From Marinobacter sp. JH2 (lineage in GTDB: Bacteria > Pseudomonadota > Gammaproteobacteria > Pseudomonadales > Oleiphilaceae): DNA of 64,000 nt. Shown piece after piece: positions 8,178 to 17,026 of the stretch. Numbering within the stretch: position 1 is the first letter of the stretch; each line of letters starts with the position of its first letter. A program made the position numbers and the translations under genes. The notes beneath the pieces were generated by a model. It did not search any database, was not told where the DNA came from, and was given only the letters and a program-made list of their open reading frames with translations. Location of the stretch: contig NZ_CP037934.1 of assembly GCF_004353225.1 (NCBI RefSeq), positions 1,674,001-1,738,000 of the forward strand, read 5' to 3'.

Positions 8178-9362
8178 ATGAGTAATCCAGCCAGCAAGCC
8201 AGATCAGCAAGGCTCCGCCACTCGCATCATTCATAACCGGCGTCATCAGGACACCTTTGGTAGCCCCTACTCCCCGATTTACAACACCACCACTTACCGT
8301 TTCGAGAATACCGCCTCTCTGCTCGACATGATCGAAGGTCGACGCGAAGGCTACCTATACACTCGATGGGGCACCAACCCCAGCATTCAGGAGCTGGAAC
8401 AAGGATTAGCCGATTTGGAGCTGGCTGAAGCCGCGCTCGCGTTTGCCTCTGGCATGGCAGCGATCTCCGCAACATTGCTCGCCCACGGCCGCAACGGCAT
8501 TGTTTGTGTCGGTGACCTATACGGCGGCACCCAGGCTTTCCTGCTCGACCAGTGCCAAGTACTGGGCATTCCGGTTACCTTCTTGTTTCGCGAAGAACAA
8601 CACCAGCTGGCCGATCACCTGAAGCAACCCGGCAAACTGGTGTACTTCGAAACGCCGGCAAACCCCAACATGGCCATTCTGGATATTCGCGCCATCGCCG
8701 AAACCGCTCACGAGCACGGAGCGCTGGTTGCTGTAGACAACACCTTTGCCTGCCCCATTAATCAAAAGCCTTTGGAATTGGGTGCCGACCTGACACTGCA
8801 CAGCGCCAGCAAGTATCTGGGCGGGCACAGCGACATTACCGCCGGGGCACTGATGACTTCTGCTGAGCTTGCCAAACCGGTAGCCGCCTGGCGCAAAAAT
8901 CTGGGACAGCTCATTGCCCCAGAAACGGCCACCCTGCTCTCACGAAGCCTTCGCACGCTGCCCGTCAGAATCCGCCAGCACAATGAAAATGCGATGGCCG
9001 TGGCCCAAGCCATGGAAGCCCACCCCAAAGTTATCAACGTGCTCTACCCTGGGCTGCCATCGTTTGAAGGCCACAACCTGGCCAGCAAACAGATGAGCGG
9101 TTTTGGCGGCATGCTCAGCATTGAAGTGGAAGGCGGCCAAGAAGCGGCAGCGCTGGTTGCAGACAGCCTCAAAGTGTTTCTACTGGCCACCAGCCTAGGC
9201 GGCGTTGAGAGCCTCGTCAGTCAGCCCAGCGCCACGAGCCATCACGGCATCAGCCGAGAGGAACGTCTGAAACGTGGGATCGGCGACGGCATGCTGCGTC
9301 TGTCGGTTGGCCTGGAAGATGCTGCAGATCTGATAGAGGATCTGACACAAGCGCTGGGCTGA
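8178..9362 (+). CDS. Cys/Met metabolism PLP-dependent enzyme (trans-sulfuration family)
   Basis: A 394-residue fold-type I PLP enzyme. The cofactor lysine is K212 in HSASKYLGGHSD; YTRWGTNPS (61-69) is the phosphate-binding segment; SQPSATSHHG near the C-terminus is typical of this family. Members include cystathionine gamma-synthase, cystathionine beta- and gamma-lyases, methionine gamma-lyase and O-acetylhomoserine sulfhydrylase. I cannot choose among these from the sequence. ATG 8178 is the family-like start; the longer frame would run back across the promoter region. It is a single gene followed by an inverted repeat. Confidence 0.9.
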   Translation: MSNPASKPDQQGSATRIIHNRRHQDTFGSPYSPIYNTTTYRFENTASLLDMIEGRREGYLYTRWGTNPSIQELEQGLADLELAEAALAFASGMAAISATLLAHGRNGIVCVGDLYGGTQAFLLDQCQVLGIPVTFLFREEQHQLADHLKQPGKLVYFETPANPNMAILDIRAIAETAHEHGALVAVDNTFACPINQKPLELGADLTLHSASKYLGGHSDITAGALMTSAELAKPVAAWRKNLGQLIAPETATLLSRSLRTLPVRIRQHNENAMAVAQAMEAHPKVINVLYPGLPSFEGHNLASKQMSGFGGMLSIEVEGGQEAAALVADSLKVFLLATSLGGVESLVSQPSATSHHGISREERLKRGIGDGMLRLSVGLEDAADLIEDLTQALG

Positions 9363-9367
9363 AAATT

Positions 9368-9405
9368 TAGTGCGACTGCCTTTCAATCAACCAAAAGTCG
9401 CACTA
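9368..9405. repeat. 10-bp perfect inverted repeat after the PLP enzyme
   Basis: TAGTGCGACT (9368-9377) pairs with AGTCGCACTA (9396-9405) across an 18-base loop. No long T run follows on either strand. It could be a weak terminator, an mRNA 3' stabiliser or an operator for the next gene. Confidence 0.5.
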
Positions 9406-9477
9406 CATTATAAGTTACCTAATTGCTCACCCACGCAACCCAGTAAAGTAGACCCTTCACAGGATCCGAGGGGAACC

Positions 9478-10266
9478 ATGATGCACGGAAGGAAATACCT
9501 CAGTGCCTGGATGCTGATAGTCCTGTGCGTCACGACGCCCAGCCAAGCGACTGAACCTCAGAAAGAACTCAAAATCGCTGCTATCATTGATGTGGCTATC
9601 ACTGCTGCGACCACCGAATTTCTTCAGAAAGCCTACCAACGTTTAGGCGTTGGCATGAAAACACTCCAAACGCCGCCTCGCCGCGCCCTGATGATGGCAA
9701 ACACAGGAATGTTGGATGGTGATTTGTTTCGCATTGAACAAGCCGCCTTCGACTACCCGAATCTTGTTCGCGTAGACTACCCGTTACTGAAAGGTAAATT
9801 ACATGCCGTAGTTCGGCCCGGTGAAGGCAATCTGCTAAGCGCCCCATCCGCAAAACCCAAAACTGCCGCAATCCGGCTGGGTATCATCATTGCCGAACAA
9901 ACCGCCAAAGCGATGGGCCTGCAGCCTGTGCAAGCCAACACCTACGAACAAGCCCGCGCACTACTAGAATCTGGCCGTGTAGACACAGCCTTCGTAGCCG
10001 ACATTGAAGGTTTTGGCCCGCTTGCACTAGACAGCTGGCAAGAATTCGAAATACTTCCGGAGCCTGTCGCCACGTTTACACTGTTTCATTACCTGAACCG
10101 CCGTCATGAGGAATTAGCCAAAGCCTTACCCGCCATACTGGCTGATCTTGAAAAAGAAGGCATAAAAACCAAAATACTCAGCAGGTTCCGCAAGAAACAA
10201 AAAAAGTGGGACAGTAAAGAATATTCAACCGAAAGCACCGACTCCGAACCGGACAACTCACCGTAA
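9478..10266 (+). CDS. Periplasmic substrate-binding protein, family 3-like
   Basis: A 262-residue protein with a signal peptide (about 1-24, cleavage near SQA) followed by a short bacterial-extracellular-solute-binding fold: LKIAAIIDVA, then RRALMMANTGMLDGDLFRIEQ, as in the stand-alone amino-acid-type binding proteins found in many marine gammaproteobacteria. No permease or ATPase gene is beside it, so it may serve a distant transporter or a sensor. The ligand is unknown. Two adjacent ATGs (9478, 9481) follow the Shine-Dalgarno GAGGGGAACC. The C-terminal tail (about 235-262) is rich in charged residues and serines. Confidence 0.75.
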   Translation: MMHGRKYLSAWMLIVLCVTTPSQATEPQKELKIAAIIDVAITAATTEFLQKAYQRLGVGMKTLQTPPRRALMMANTGMLDGDLFRIEQAAFDYPNLVRVDYPLLKGKLHAVVRPGEGNLLSAPSAKPKTAAIRLGIIIAEQTAKAMGLQPVQANTYEQARALLESGRVDTAFVADIEGFGPLALDSWQEFEILPEPVATFTLFHYLNRRHEELAKALPAILADLEKEGIKTKILSRFRKKQKKWDSKEYSTESTDSEPDNSP

Positions 10267-10413
10267 CTGCTAAAACGCCTGCTATACTTTTTATAGCCCT
10301 GCTGACCAGCCCATCCTGTCTTATCCAAAACAGCCTATCAAGCTGACTGAGAGAAGCGTCCATGCTCCCCATCAAGAGCTATTACGCTTGGATTCTGACA
10401 TCGCTTACCCAAG

Positions 10414-11337
10414 CTAAGTTGACCCAACAAGCTTCCCCAACCACGCCGCCCCGCGCACCCCACTAGAATCCCCATGCACTGCGCGCACAACGGGCGTGCC
10501 GCATTCGCCACCAAACACGTAGTTCGGTAGCCTTAGCGTCAACTCTTGGTAGATTTGCTCGGCATTACTCATGCCGCCGCCCAGTACGATGATGTCGGGG
10601 TCTAACACGTTGATAACAGCCGCCAAGCCACGGGCTAAGTGATCAAGGTAGCGGTTGAGCGTCGCAGACGCTGCTTTGTCGCCATCGTGGGCATTCTCGG
10701 TGATGGTTTTCGCGGGTAGGTTCTGGCCGTGCAGGAGTCGGTGAGTCAGTGATAATCCGGTGCCAGATAAGAAGGTTTCGTTACAGCCATAACGGCCGCA
10801 GAAGCACGGGCGCTGGTCCAACTCGGTTTGCGGGGTCCACGCTAAGGGGTTGTGGCCCCACTCTCCCGCCACGCCGTTAGGGCCCGTGAGTATTCGGCCA
10901 TTAATGCTAACTCCGGCACCGCATCCAGTGCCCAGTATGGCCGCAAAGACGACGTTATGGCCTTTGCCAGCCCCATCGGTTGCCTCAGAAAGTGCCAGGC
11001 AGTTGGCGTCATTAGTGACGGTTACCGGCCGTGCCAACAGGCTGCTCAAGTCGTCTTTCATCGGCTGGCCGTTGAGCCAGGTGGAGTTGCCGTTTTTTAC
11101 ATTGCCCGTGATACCGGAAATGCTTCCGGGGATACCGATGCCCAAAGGCAAACCGCTCACACCGGCCTTTGATTCGGCTGCCAGCGCCAGCGAGCGAATG
11201 GTTTCCAGGGTGGCGCGATAATCCCGGGCTGGCGTTGGCACTCGCTTCCGGAAGTGTTCGTTGCTTTGCCGATCCATCAGGATGACTTCGGTTTTGGTGC
11301 CACCCAAGTCGATACCCATCAGCCACTCGCTGTGCAT
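10414..11337 (-). CDS. ROK-family sugar kinase, fructokinase (Mak)-like
   Basis: A 307-residue kinase with the ATP-phosphate motif GIDLGGTKTEV near the N-terminus, the ROK substrate region GEWGHNPL, and the zinc-site motif CFCGRYGCNETFLSGTG. The last motif and the length are most like E. coli Mak (fructokinase/mannokinase) and NagK. It phosphorylates a hexose or N-acetylhexosamine in the cytoplasm. ATG 11337 is chosen because the Shine-Dalgarno GGAAGGGGG lies just before it; an in-frame start 15 bases upstream lacks this. It follows ydbL by 39 bases and is probably the last gene of that operon, though a sugar kinase there has no evident link to the envelope genes. Confidence 0.87.
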   Translation of the reverse strand: MHSEWLMGIDLGGTKTEVILMDRQSNEHFRKRVPTPARDYRATLETIRSLALAAESKAGVSGLPLGIGIPGSISGITGNVKNGNSTWLNGQPMKDDLSSLLARPVTVTNDANCLALSEATDGAGKGHNVVFAAILGTGCGAGVSINGRILTGPNGVAGEWGHNPLAWTPQTELDQRPCFCGRYGCNETFLSGTGLSLTHRLLHGQNLPAKTITENAHDGDKAASATLNRYLDHLARGLAAVINVLDPDIIVLGGGMSNAEQIYQELTLRLPNYVFGGECGTPVVRAVHGDSSGVRGAAWLGKLVGST

Positions 11338-11376
11338 GACACCCCCTTCCAAACCTGATGTCCCGAAAAGGAGATT

Positions 11377-11721
11377 CTATTTCTTTACCCACTGCCCCTC
11401 AATCAGCACAAATTGGCCACTGGGAGTCTTTTCTATCGCTTTCTTGCCAGCGACGGTTTCCACTTGGGTAACCGGGATCCCGTGTTTTTCGGCAATGCGG
11501 GTGTATTCATTGCGGCGGGCTTCGTTAATGGTTTCAACCACGTCTCGAGCATCGCCTGCTGCGTGCACAACGTCCAGATAACCGGTTGGAGTTTCACCCA
11601 CCAAGCCTTGGCGCTTTGCAGAGTCCAACTTATCTTTAGCGTCATCCAAGCCCATGGCGAACGCTGGAATGGTGAGAACCATAGTCAATAACACGGCGCT
11701 CAGTTGTGTTAATTTTCTCAT
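11377..11721 (-). CDS. ydbL: YdbL family periplasmic protein (DUF1318)
   Basis: A 114-residue protein with a signal peptide (about 1-22, AFA) and the DUF1318 domain: LDDAKDKLDSAKRQGLVGET, then a conserved VNxxR-like EARRNEYTRIA. It is the third member of the ydbH-ynbE-ydbL set, which in E. coli acts with the YdbH-YnbE intermembrane bridge for phospholipid transport to the outer membrane. The Shine-Dalgarno AGGAGG precedes the ATG. The gene is 42 bases after ynbE. Confidence 0.9.
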   Translation of the reverse strand: MRKLTQLSAVLLTMVLTIPAFAMGLDDAKDKLDSAKRQGLVGETPTGYLDVVHAAGDARDVVETINEARRNEYTRIAEKHGIPVTQVETVAGKKAIEKTPSGQFVLIEGQWVKK

Positions 11722-11763
11722 CGTTAACCTCCTTGCTCAGCTGTCGAGATTACCCGTTTCTCT

Positions 11764-11979
11764 TCAGAAAAGGCCTTTGTCACTGAACAGTTCATCCACG
11801 TCTTTATCCACTTTCACATAAATTTCGTGCTGAATCTTAACGTTCAGGTTGACGGTAATCGGTTCTTTGGGTGCGGCCATTTGCACCGTTGGCGTACAGG
11901 CGATTAACCCTATGGGTAACATCGCTGCCCATAGCATGGTGGTCGCCAACGGCCGGCGCAGCCGCGATACATTGATCAT
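11764..11979 (-). CDS. ynbE: YnbE family outer-membrane lipoprotein
   Basis: A 71-residue lipoprotein with an N-terminal hydrophobic stretch and the lipobox LIAC, followed by a short periplasmic part (ITVNLNVKIQHEIYVKVDKDVDELF) typical of YnbE. In E. coli, YnbE multimers in the outer membrane pair with the C-terminus of YdbH to finish a lipid bridge. Its start overlaps the ydbH stop by four bases (ATGA), so the two are translationally coupled. Confidence 0.92.
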   Translation of the reverse strand: MINVSRLRRPLATTMLWAAMLPIGLIACTPTVQMAAPKEPITVNLNVKIQHEIYVKVDKDVDELFSDKGLF

Positions 11980-13391
11980 GGTGCTGCCTCCTGTTTGGTT
12001 TGCTTCAGTCGCTCTCGAACGCGTTCCGTTACAGCTTCATTCACCCGGCCACTCAGCTGCAGGCTGGTCAACAGGGCGGGGATATCCTCTTCTAGATTGA
12101 GGTTGAGCACGATGGGCTGTTCTCTGCGCTGACTTGATTTTTGGCCTTCCAGCCTGAGGTCAAGTATCAACTTCCCATCAGTATCGTAGTCTATCGTGCT
12201 GTTGAGCACCTTATAGTGAAAGTTTTGCAAAGCTTCCACCACGGGCTCCATTTCTGGTCTGCTGCCCAGCATTGCTTTCAGGCGCTCAGCGGGTAGGCGT
12301 ATCTTGCCTCCCGGAGGCTCCGCAGCCATTCGTCCCTCATCCACTTCGGCTCCTGCGCCGCCAACCAACACCGGAATGCGGCCCGTCAGGCTCCCAGTAC
12401 CCGACAGGCCTTCAGCTGGATACAGCTCCAGTAATTTGGCCAGTGAAATGTCATACACATCAATAGGCAGCAGCCAAGGGTCGGAGGACAAGTCGATGCT
12501 GCGGGGAGCTATACGCAAGCGACCACCCAAAAAGTCGGCATTAGCCTGCTGAATATTCAGAACGCCTGCGGTTAAGCCGCCCAACGGCGCTTGGTAGTCG
12601 GCCATTCCACGGAGAGGACCGATACCGATACCGATACCAGAGTTGATGTTGGCGATAGCTAGGTCGCTGGTTCGGGCCGTTAGTTCGTTGTCCTCTACGC
12701 TGATCCACAGTTGCCCACTCAGGTCAGTAACCGCCGTGGTGCCAACCAGCCCATTAACACTCTCCAACTCAAAGCGGCTGTTTAAAGTCAGCGGGTTATC
12801 GGGCTCCATACGCACAGTCGTAATGGCGTTGACCTCACCGCTGGACACGTCCAAAAGTTCGGGCCAGTCCACAAGCGTGGCTGTCAGTACGTTTTGAATG
12901 CGCTCTCCACTCAGGCTTAAATCGATCCGCCCGGCCTGAAATTCCCCAGTTACGTTTCTTATCACAACGTTTGCGACCAGACCGGAGTCTGCGCGCACTT
13001 CGCCTTCAAGGTTCAGGTCCGCCAAGGTGCCATTTACCTTGCCCTTAAACTGCCAGCCCTGCGCTTTAAGTTGTGGGTGTTTGAGCTTCGCCACACGAAT
13101 ACGGACATTCCCGGAAACGGTGCTTCGCTCCGCCAAAGAACCGGTGCCAGAGAAATTTACGGCGAGATTCACGTCTGCCAGGTTTGCGTGAATACCCGTC
13201 ATTTGCCAATCCCCCGACCGGGTATCCGGCAACGTCAGGTCCATTGTTCCCTGCTCTAGAATAAAGGACCAGTCGAAGGCGAAAGCGCGAAGAGGCAGCA
13301 CTAATGCTGCTATCAAAAGGGCAAGAGAAGACCCGCGAGTCCATGGCGGGCAGAATGATGCTCTGCACACGCTGGCCCTGCGTGAAGGCAT
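11976..13391 (-). CDS. ydbH: YdbH-like AsmA-type intermembrane protein, short form
   Basis: A 471-residue protein with an N-terminal membrane or signal segment (about 22-38) and then beta-rich repeats of the AsmA-like/YdbH kind (for example GSWLLPIDVYDISLAKLLELYP, LSGTGSLTGRIPV). The C-terminal half carries YNSTIDYD-like and GRVNEAVTERVRERL patterns of the YdbH_dicarboxylate domain. E. coli YdbH has about 880 residues, so this one is about half length, and the missing part is N-terminal. Its ATG follows the TAA of the upstream EAL gene with no base between. The Shine-Dalgarno CCGGAAG lies inside the end of that gene. The call rests on the gene set as much as on sequence. Confidence 0.82.
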   Translation of the reverse strand: MPSRRASVCRASFCPPWTRGSSLALLIAALVLPLRAFAFDWSFILEQGTMDLTLPDTRSGDWQMTGIHANLADVNLAVNFSGTGSLAERSTVSGNVRIRVAKLKHPQLKAQGWQFKGKVNGTLADLNLEGEVRADSGLVANVVIRNVTGEFQAGRIDLSLSGERIQNVLTATLVDWPELLDVSSGEVNAITTVRMEPDNPLTLNSRFELESVNGLVGTTAVTDLSGQLWISVEDNELTARTSDLAIANINSGIGIGIGPLRGMADYQAPLGGLTAGVLNIQQANADFLGGRLRIAPRSIDLSSDPWLLPIDVYDISLAKLLELYPAEGLSGTGSLTGRIPVLVGGAGAEVDEGRMAAEPPGGKIRLPAERLKAMLGSRPEMEPVVEALQNFHYKVLNSTIDYDTDGKLILDLRLEGQKSSQRREQPIVLNLNLEEDIPALLTSLQLSGRVNEAVTERVRERLKQTKQEAAP

Positions 13392-15575
13392 TTAAGCTTC
13401 CGGCAATTGTTGAGGCAATTTAAGAAGTTCTGCCAAAGGCACCGGTCTGGAAAAATAGAAGCCTTGCAGTATGTCACAGCGGCGGTTTACAAGATCGTTG
13501 CGTTGCCGTTCGGTTTCAATACCTTCTGCCACCACTTCCAAGCCAAGATGGTGAGCCATGGTGATAATGCCTTCCACAATCGCCGCATTCTCTCGGCCAC
13601 TATCGATGTCCAGAACAAAGCTCCGATCTATCTTGATTTTGCTGATAGGCAACTGTCGCAAATAGCTCAGGCTTGAAAAGCCGGTTCCGAAATCGTCTAT
13701 AGCCACTCTAACGCCAAGGTTTCGGATATTTTGAAGCAGCTCTATCGCTTTCTCAGAGCCCGCCATCATCAACCCTTCGGTAACTTCCAGCTCCAGCTTC
13801 TCGGGGCTCAGGCCGCTTTCATCAAGCGCTTGCTTTACTTCATCAAAGAATCCGTTGCGCCGAAAATGCACCGGCGAAATGTTAACCGCAACGGTAAGCG
13901 GTTCTTCTCGGCCTGCATTGATGCTCTCCAGGTCTTGGCACGCGCGCCAGAGTACCCAGCGGTCAAGATCAATGATTTGCCCTGTACTCTCTGCCAAAGG
14001 TATAAAATCCCCGGGTGGTATCATGCCCCGTTCCGGGTGCCGCCAGCGCACAAGCGCTTCTAAAGATGTTATTTCTCCGGTAACCGCATCCACTAACGGC
14101 TGGTAATAAAGCACCAACTGGTCATGCTCTACCGCCTCAAGCAGCTCCCGTCTGAGTTCGATGTGTTCGCGTACCGTAGAATCAACATCGCCAATATACC
14201 ACTCCCAAGTATTGCGCCCCTGGGCCTTGGCTTCGCGCACCGCCAAATGAGCATGCTGAATGAGTTCACTGGCGTTTTTGGAGAATGCCTGCCCAAGGGC
14301 CACGCCAATGCTGGCGCTGACATGCAGAACATGTTCATCAATTACAAACGGCTTGGCCAATAGGCTTAACAAGCTTTCCACCAAAGGAAGCGCCTGTTCT
14401 ACGCGACTTCGCTCGGTCAACAAGACACCAAATTCATCACCGGCGAATCGCGCAAGAAAATCTCCGGGCTCTAACTCATCTGCCAACCTGTTGGCTACTG
14501 CCTGCAGCAGGTGATCCCCTACTGCATGGCCCAAACCATCGTTGATGGAGGCAAAGCCATCTAGATTGATCAAGAAAACCGCCACATGCCCTTTGGCCAA
14601 CGAAAGATCCTCGCTAAGCCGAGATTCGAAACCTACGCGATTGGGCAATCCCGTGAGCAGATCGTGAGTGCGCTGAAAATGCAGCTTTAGCTCACTTTCC
14701 CGTTGGCTGGTGATGTCTTTGGCAATGCCGTACACACCGACAACTTCGTTATCTACGATGATCGGAAGGTTTGTCACTTCGATCAAATACTCGTCGCCAC
14801 GGATGTTATAAGCACCCACTTCATAATATTGAGGGATGCCCTTGCGCGCCTGATCAAACGCCTGATGAGCCGTATCGTGGTCCTCGGCTTTGAGGAATTC
14901 ATTGAAGTGCAAGCCAAGAATATGCTCTTCTGAAAACCCGGCGATGCTTTCAGAACCTCGGTTAGCCGCCACGAAACGGCCACTCAAATCTAGCTCGAAA
15001 ACGGCATCCGGATGGTAATTGAACAAAGACTGATAGCGCTGGGACTGGATACGGAGCGCCCGCTGATCTTGCGTTCGGGCCAGAGCAAACGCCAATAACC
15101 CTGCCGCTCTCATGATCAACACCAATTGATCGTCTGTCGGTGTACAGGGTACTGGGTGGTAGGTGGAAAACGTGCCTAACAGGATATCGTTCGTCATCTT
15201 CACAGGGATAGACCAACAAGCTCTCAGGTTTTCCTGCAAGGCGCTTTCCCGATAGTTAACCCAATTAGGGTCATCCGAGATGTCCCGGGTAATAACCACT
15301 TGTTGAGCGTAAGCCGCTCTTCCGCACGAGGCTACGGAAGGTCCGATTTTCACGCGCTGCATGCCTCTCCGATAGGCCTCGGAAAGGCCCTCCCCGGCTA
15401 CCAGACTGATCGTGTCGTCGGTCGGGTCATATAGCATAAACGTCACGGTAGCGTCGGGCATTTCCCGCGCCACCATTTTTGTGACCTCCGCCAAAATAGC
15501 CATGAAAGGTTCATGACTGGCGATCATGTCTTGAATTTTTTGTTGATCCGCCAACTCGGCAAGGATGTGATTCAT
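13392..15575 (-). CDS. GAF-PAS-GGDEF-EAL cyclic-di-GMP signalling protein
   Basis: A 727-residue cytoplasmic protein with no membrane segment. It has a GAF domain (about 20-170), a PAS domain (about 180-300), GGDEF (about 305-470) and EAL (about 480-725). The cyclase signature reads AGDEF in [11 protein letters not shown], a variant often still active. The phosphodiesterase half appears intact: [36 protein letters not shown] and AEGIETE hold the expected metal and catalytic residues. It probably makes or breaks c-di-GMP in response to a ligand sensed by GAF or PAS. It is the first gene of an operon with ydbH, ynbE, ydbL and the ROK kinase. Confidence 0.93.
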   Translation of the reverse strand: MNHILAELADQQKIQDMIASHEPFMAILAEVTKMVAREMPDATVTFMLYDPTDDTISLVAGEGLSEAYRRGMQRVKIGPSVASCGRAAYAQQVVITRDISDDPNWVNYRESALQENLRACWSIPVKMTNDILLGTFSTYHPVPCTPTDDQLVLIMRAAGLLAFALARTQDQRALRIQSQRYQSLFNYHPDAVFELDLSGRFVAANRGSESIAGFSEEHILGLHFNEFLKAEDHDTAHQAFDQARKGIPQYYEVGAYNIRGDEYLIEVTNLPIIVDNEVVGVYGIAKDITSQRESELKLHFQRTHDLLTGLPNRVGFESRLSEDLSLAKGHVAVFLINLDGFASINDGLGHAVGDHLLQAVANRLADELEPGDFLARFAGDEFGVLLTERSRVEQALPLVESLLSLLAKPFVIDEHVLHVSASIGVALGQAFSKNASELIQHAHLAVREAKAQGRNTWEWYIGDVDSTVREHIELRRELLEAVEHDQLVLYYQPLVDAVTGEITSLEALVRWRHPERGMIPPGDFIPLAESTGQIIDLDRWVLWRACQDLESINAGREEPLTVAVNISPVHFRRNGFFDEVKQALDESGLSPEKLELEVTEGLMMAGSEKAIELLQNIRNLGVRVAIDDFGTGFSSLSYLRQLPISKIKIDRSFVLDIDSGRENAAIVEGIITMAHHLGLEVVAEGIETERQRNDLVNRRCDILQGFYFSRPVPLAELLKLPQQLPEA

Positions 15576-15750
15576 TCTTATGCCTTAAAGAGAATCATGA
15601 TTACTCGAAGCTACCATTGATTTTAGAAGATTAGCAGCCAATTAACAGCCAACCATAGAAACCTTATGCAGACTTGCGCTTTCGCAATTTAGATTTGCTT
15701 AATTCCCGTTATGCTAGCCAGAGCAACTCTTTGCTGGAAAAGGAGTCAAC

Positions 15751-16893
15751 ATGACCGACCACATGCCGGATGGCTTGTCCGCAGCGGGGCGAGATTTAAG
15801 GGCTTACACGGACCACTTACGCCCAAAACATCCTGTCGTGCGAAATACTAACGGAGAGTGGGTGCTATTAAGACACGCCGACGTTTTAGCCGCCGCCCTA
15901 GACCAAGAGCATTTCTCCAGCCAAGTCTCCCACTTCTTGCAAATTCCGAATGGCCTAGACGGGCAAGAGCACACGCTTTACCGAACGATTGTTGAACACT
16001 ACCTTAGCCAAGGCGCGGTGGAACCCTTTGTACCCGTATTCAAAAAGATAGCCAGCCAGCTGGCGGCAAGCTTACCGCGGGGTGAAGTGGTGGATGCCGT
16101 CAACGACATAGGCGCAGTCTTTGCGGTTCGAGCTCAGTGCGCTTGGCTGGGGTGGCCCACAGAGCTTGAACCAAGACTGCTTGACTGGATGAAGGACAAT
16201 CATGCCGCCACTCGCTCCGGCAATCGCAGTTGGATGGCAGAAGTTGCCGGGCAGTTTGATGACATTATTCGCTCGGTTATACAGCCACGACGATCTGCCG
16301 GTGGTATCGCGCCTGACGATCTAACTACAAAATTGTGCCGACAAAAAGTGAATGGTCGCCTCCTGACCGAAGCAGAGTTGGTGTCCATTTTGCGCAACTG
16401 GACAGGTGGTGATTTAGGCTCAATCGCGTTGTGTGTCGGAGTACTCATTTCCCATCTTGCGAAACATCCCGCCCGTGTGGCGCGAATACGCGAAGGCTCT
16501 GACACCGAAGTTGAAGCCATCATCAACGAAATTTTGCGATTGGATAATCCTTTCGTTTCCAACCGGCGAATCACAACCTGTCCCGTGGAAATTGCAGGCC
16601 AGAAGATACCTAAAGGTGAAAAAGTTAAGCTGAACTGGACTTCCGCCAACCGCGATGAGGCCGTCTTCGACAATAACTGCTTTAACCCTGAGGCCCACGC
16701 CGCCTCAAACTTGCTTTATGGCGCGGGCAAACACACTTGCCCGGGACAGCTACTAGCAACCTGGGAGTTGCGCATTGCTTTGAAATCGATCCTCAAGACA
16801 GTGCAGTCCATCCGATTTGCACCCGGTGAAACGCCTGAGCGAGAGGTTGCACCTGTCGGTGGATACCGCCGAGTGCCCATCCTGATAACCTGA
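15751..16893 (+). CDS. Cytochrome P450
   Basis: A 380-residue soluble P450. The heme-ligand loop is YGAGKHTCPG with Cys330, the ExxR pair is E260/R263 in EILR, and the I-helix motif is GGDLGS (219-224), where the usual Thr for proton delivery is Ser. The protein is somewhat shorter than typical bacterial P450s (about 400). It would need a ferredoxin and reductase, but none is adjacent. Substrate unknown. A Shine-Dalgarno AAGGAG lies 7 bases before the ATG. It stands alone between the c-di-GMP operon (divergent) and dusA. Confidence 0.92.
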   Translation: MTDHMPDGLSAAGRDLRAYTDHLRPKHPVVRNTNGEWVLLRHADVLAAALDQEHFSSQVSHFLQIPNGLDGQEHTLYRTIVEHYLSQGAVEPFVPVFKKIASQLAASLPRGEVVDAVNDIGAVFAVRAQCAWLGWPTELEPRLLDWMKDNHAATRSGNRSWMAEVAGQFDDIIRSVIQPRRSAGGIAPDDLTTKLCRQKVNGRLLTEAELVSILRNWTGGDLGSIALCVGVLISHLAKHPARVARIREGSDTEVEAIINEILRLDNPFVSNRRITTCPVEIAGQKIPKGEKVKLNWTSANRDEAVFDNNCFNPEAHAASNLLYGAGKHTCPGQLLATWELRIALKSILKTVQSIRFAPGETPEREVAPVGGYRRVPILIT

Positions 16894-17026
16894 TTGGCGC
16901 TGGGCAAGCGCGTAATTTAGAAGCGGTTCGCCAACGCTTAGTGCCAGTTTCCTGATAGAATTTGACCTGTGAGCAAGGGAGAAGCGCGCAAGACCAGAAT
17001 CCGAAAATGATGACACAGAGTAATTC

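Noticed and set aside
10361..10465. Short frame of 34 codons (MLPIKSYYAWIL...) with a GAGAGAAG before the ATG
   Set aside because: It runs into the ROK kinase end, has no known match in memory and is too short to support. It could be a gene remnant, but nothing confirms this.
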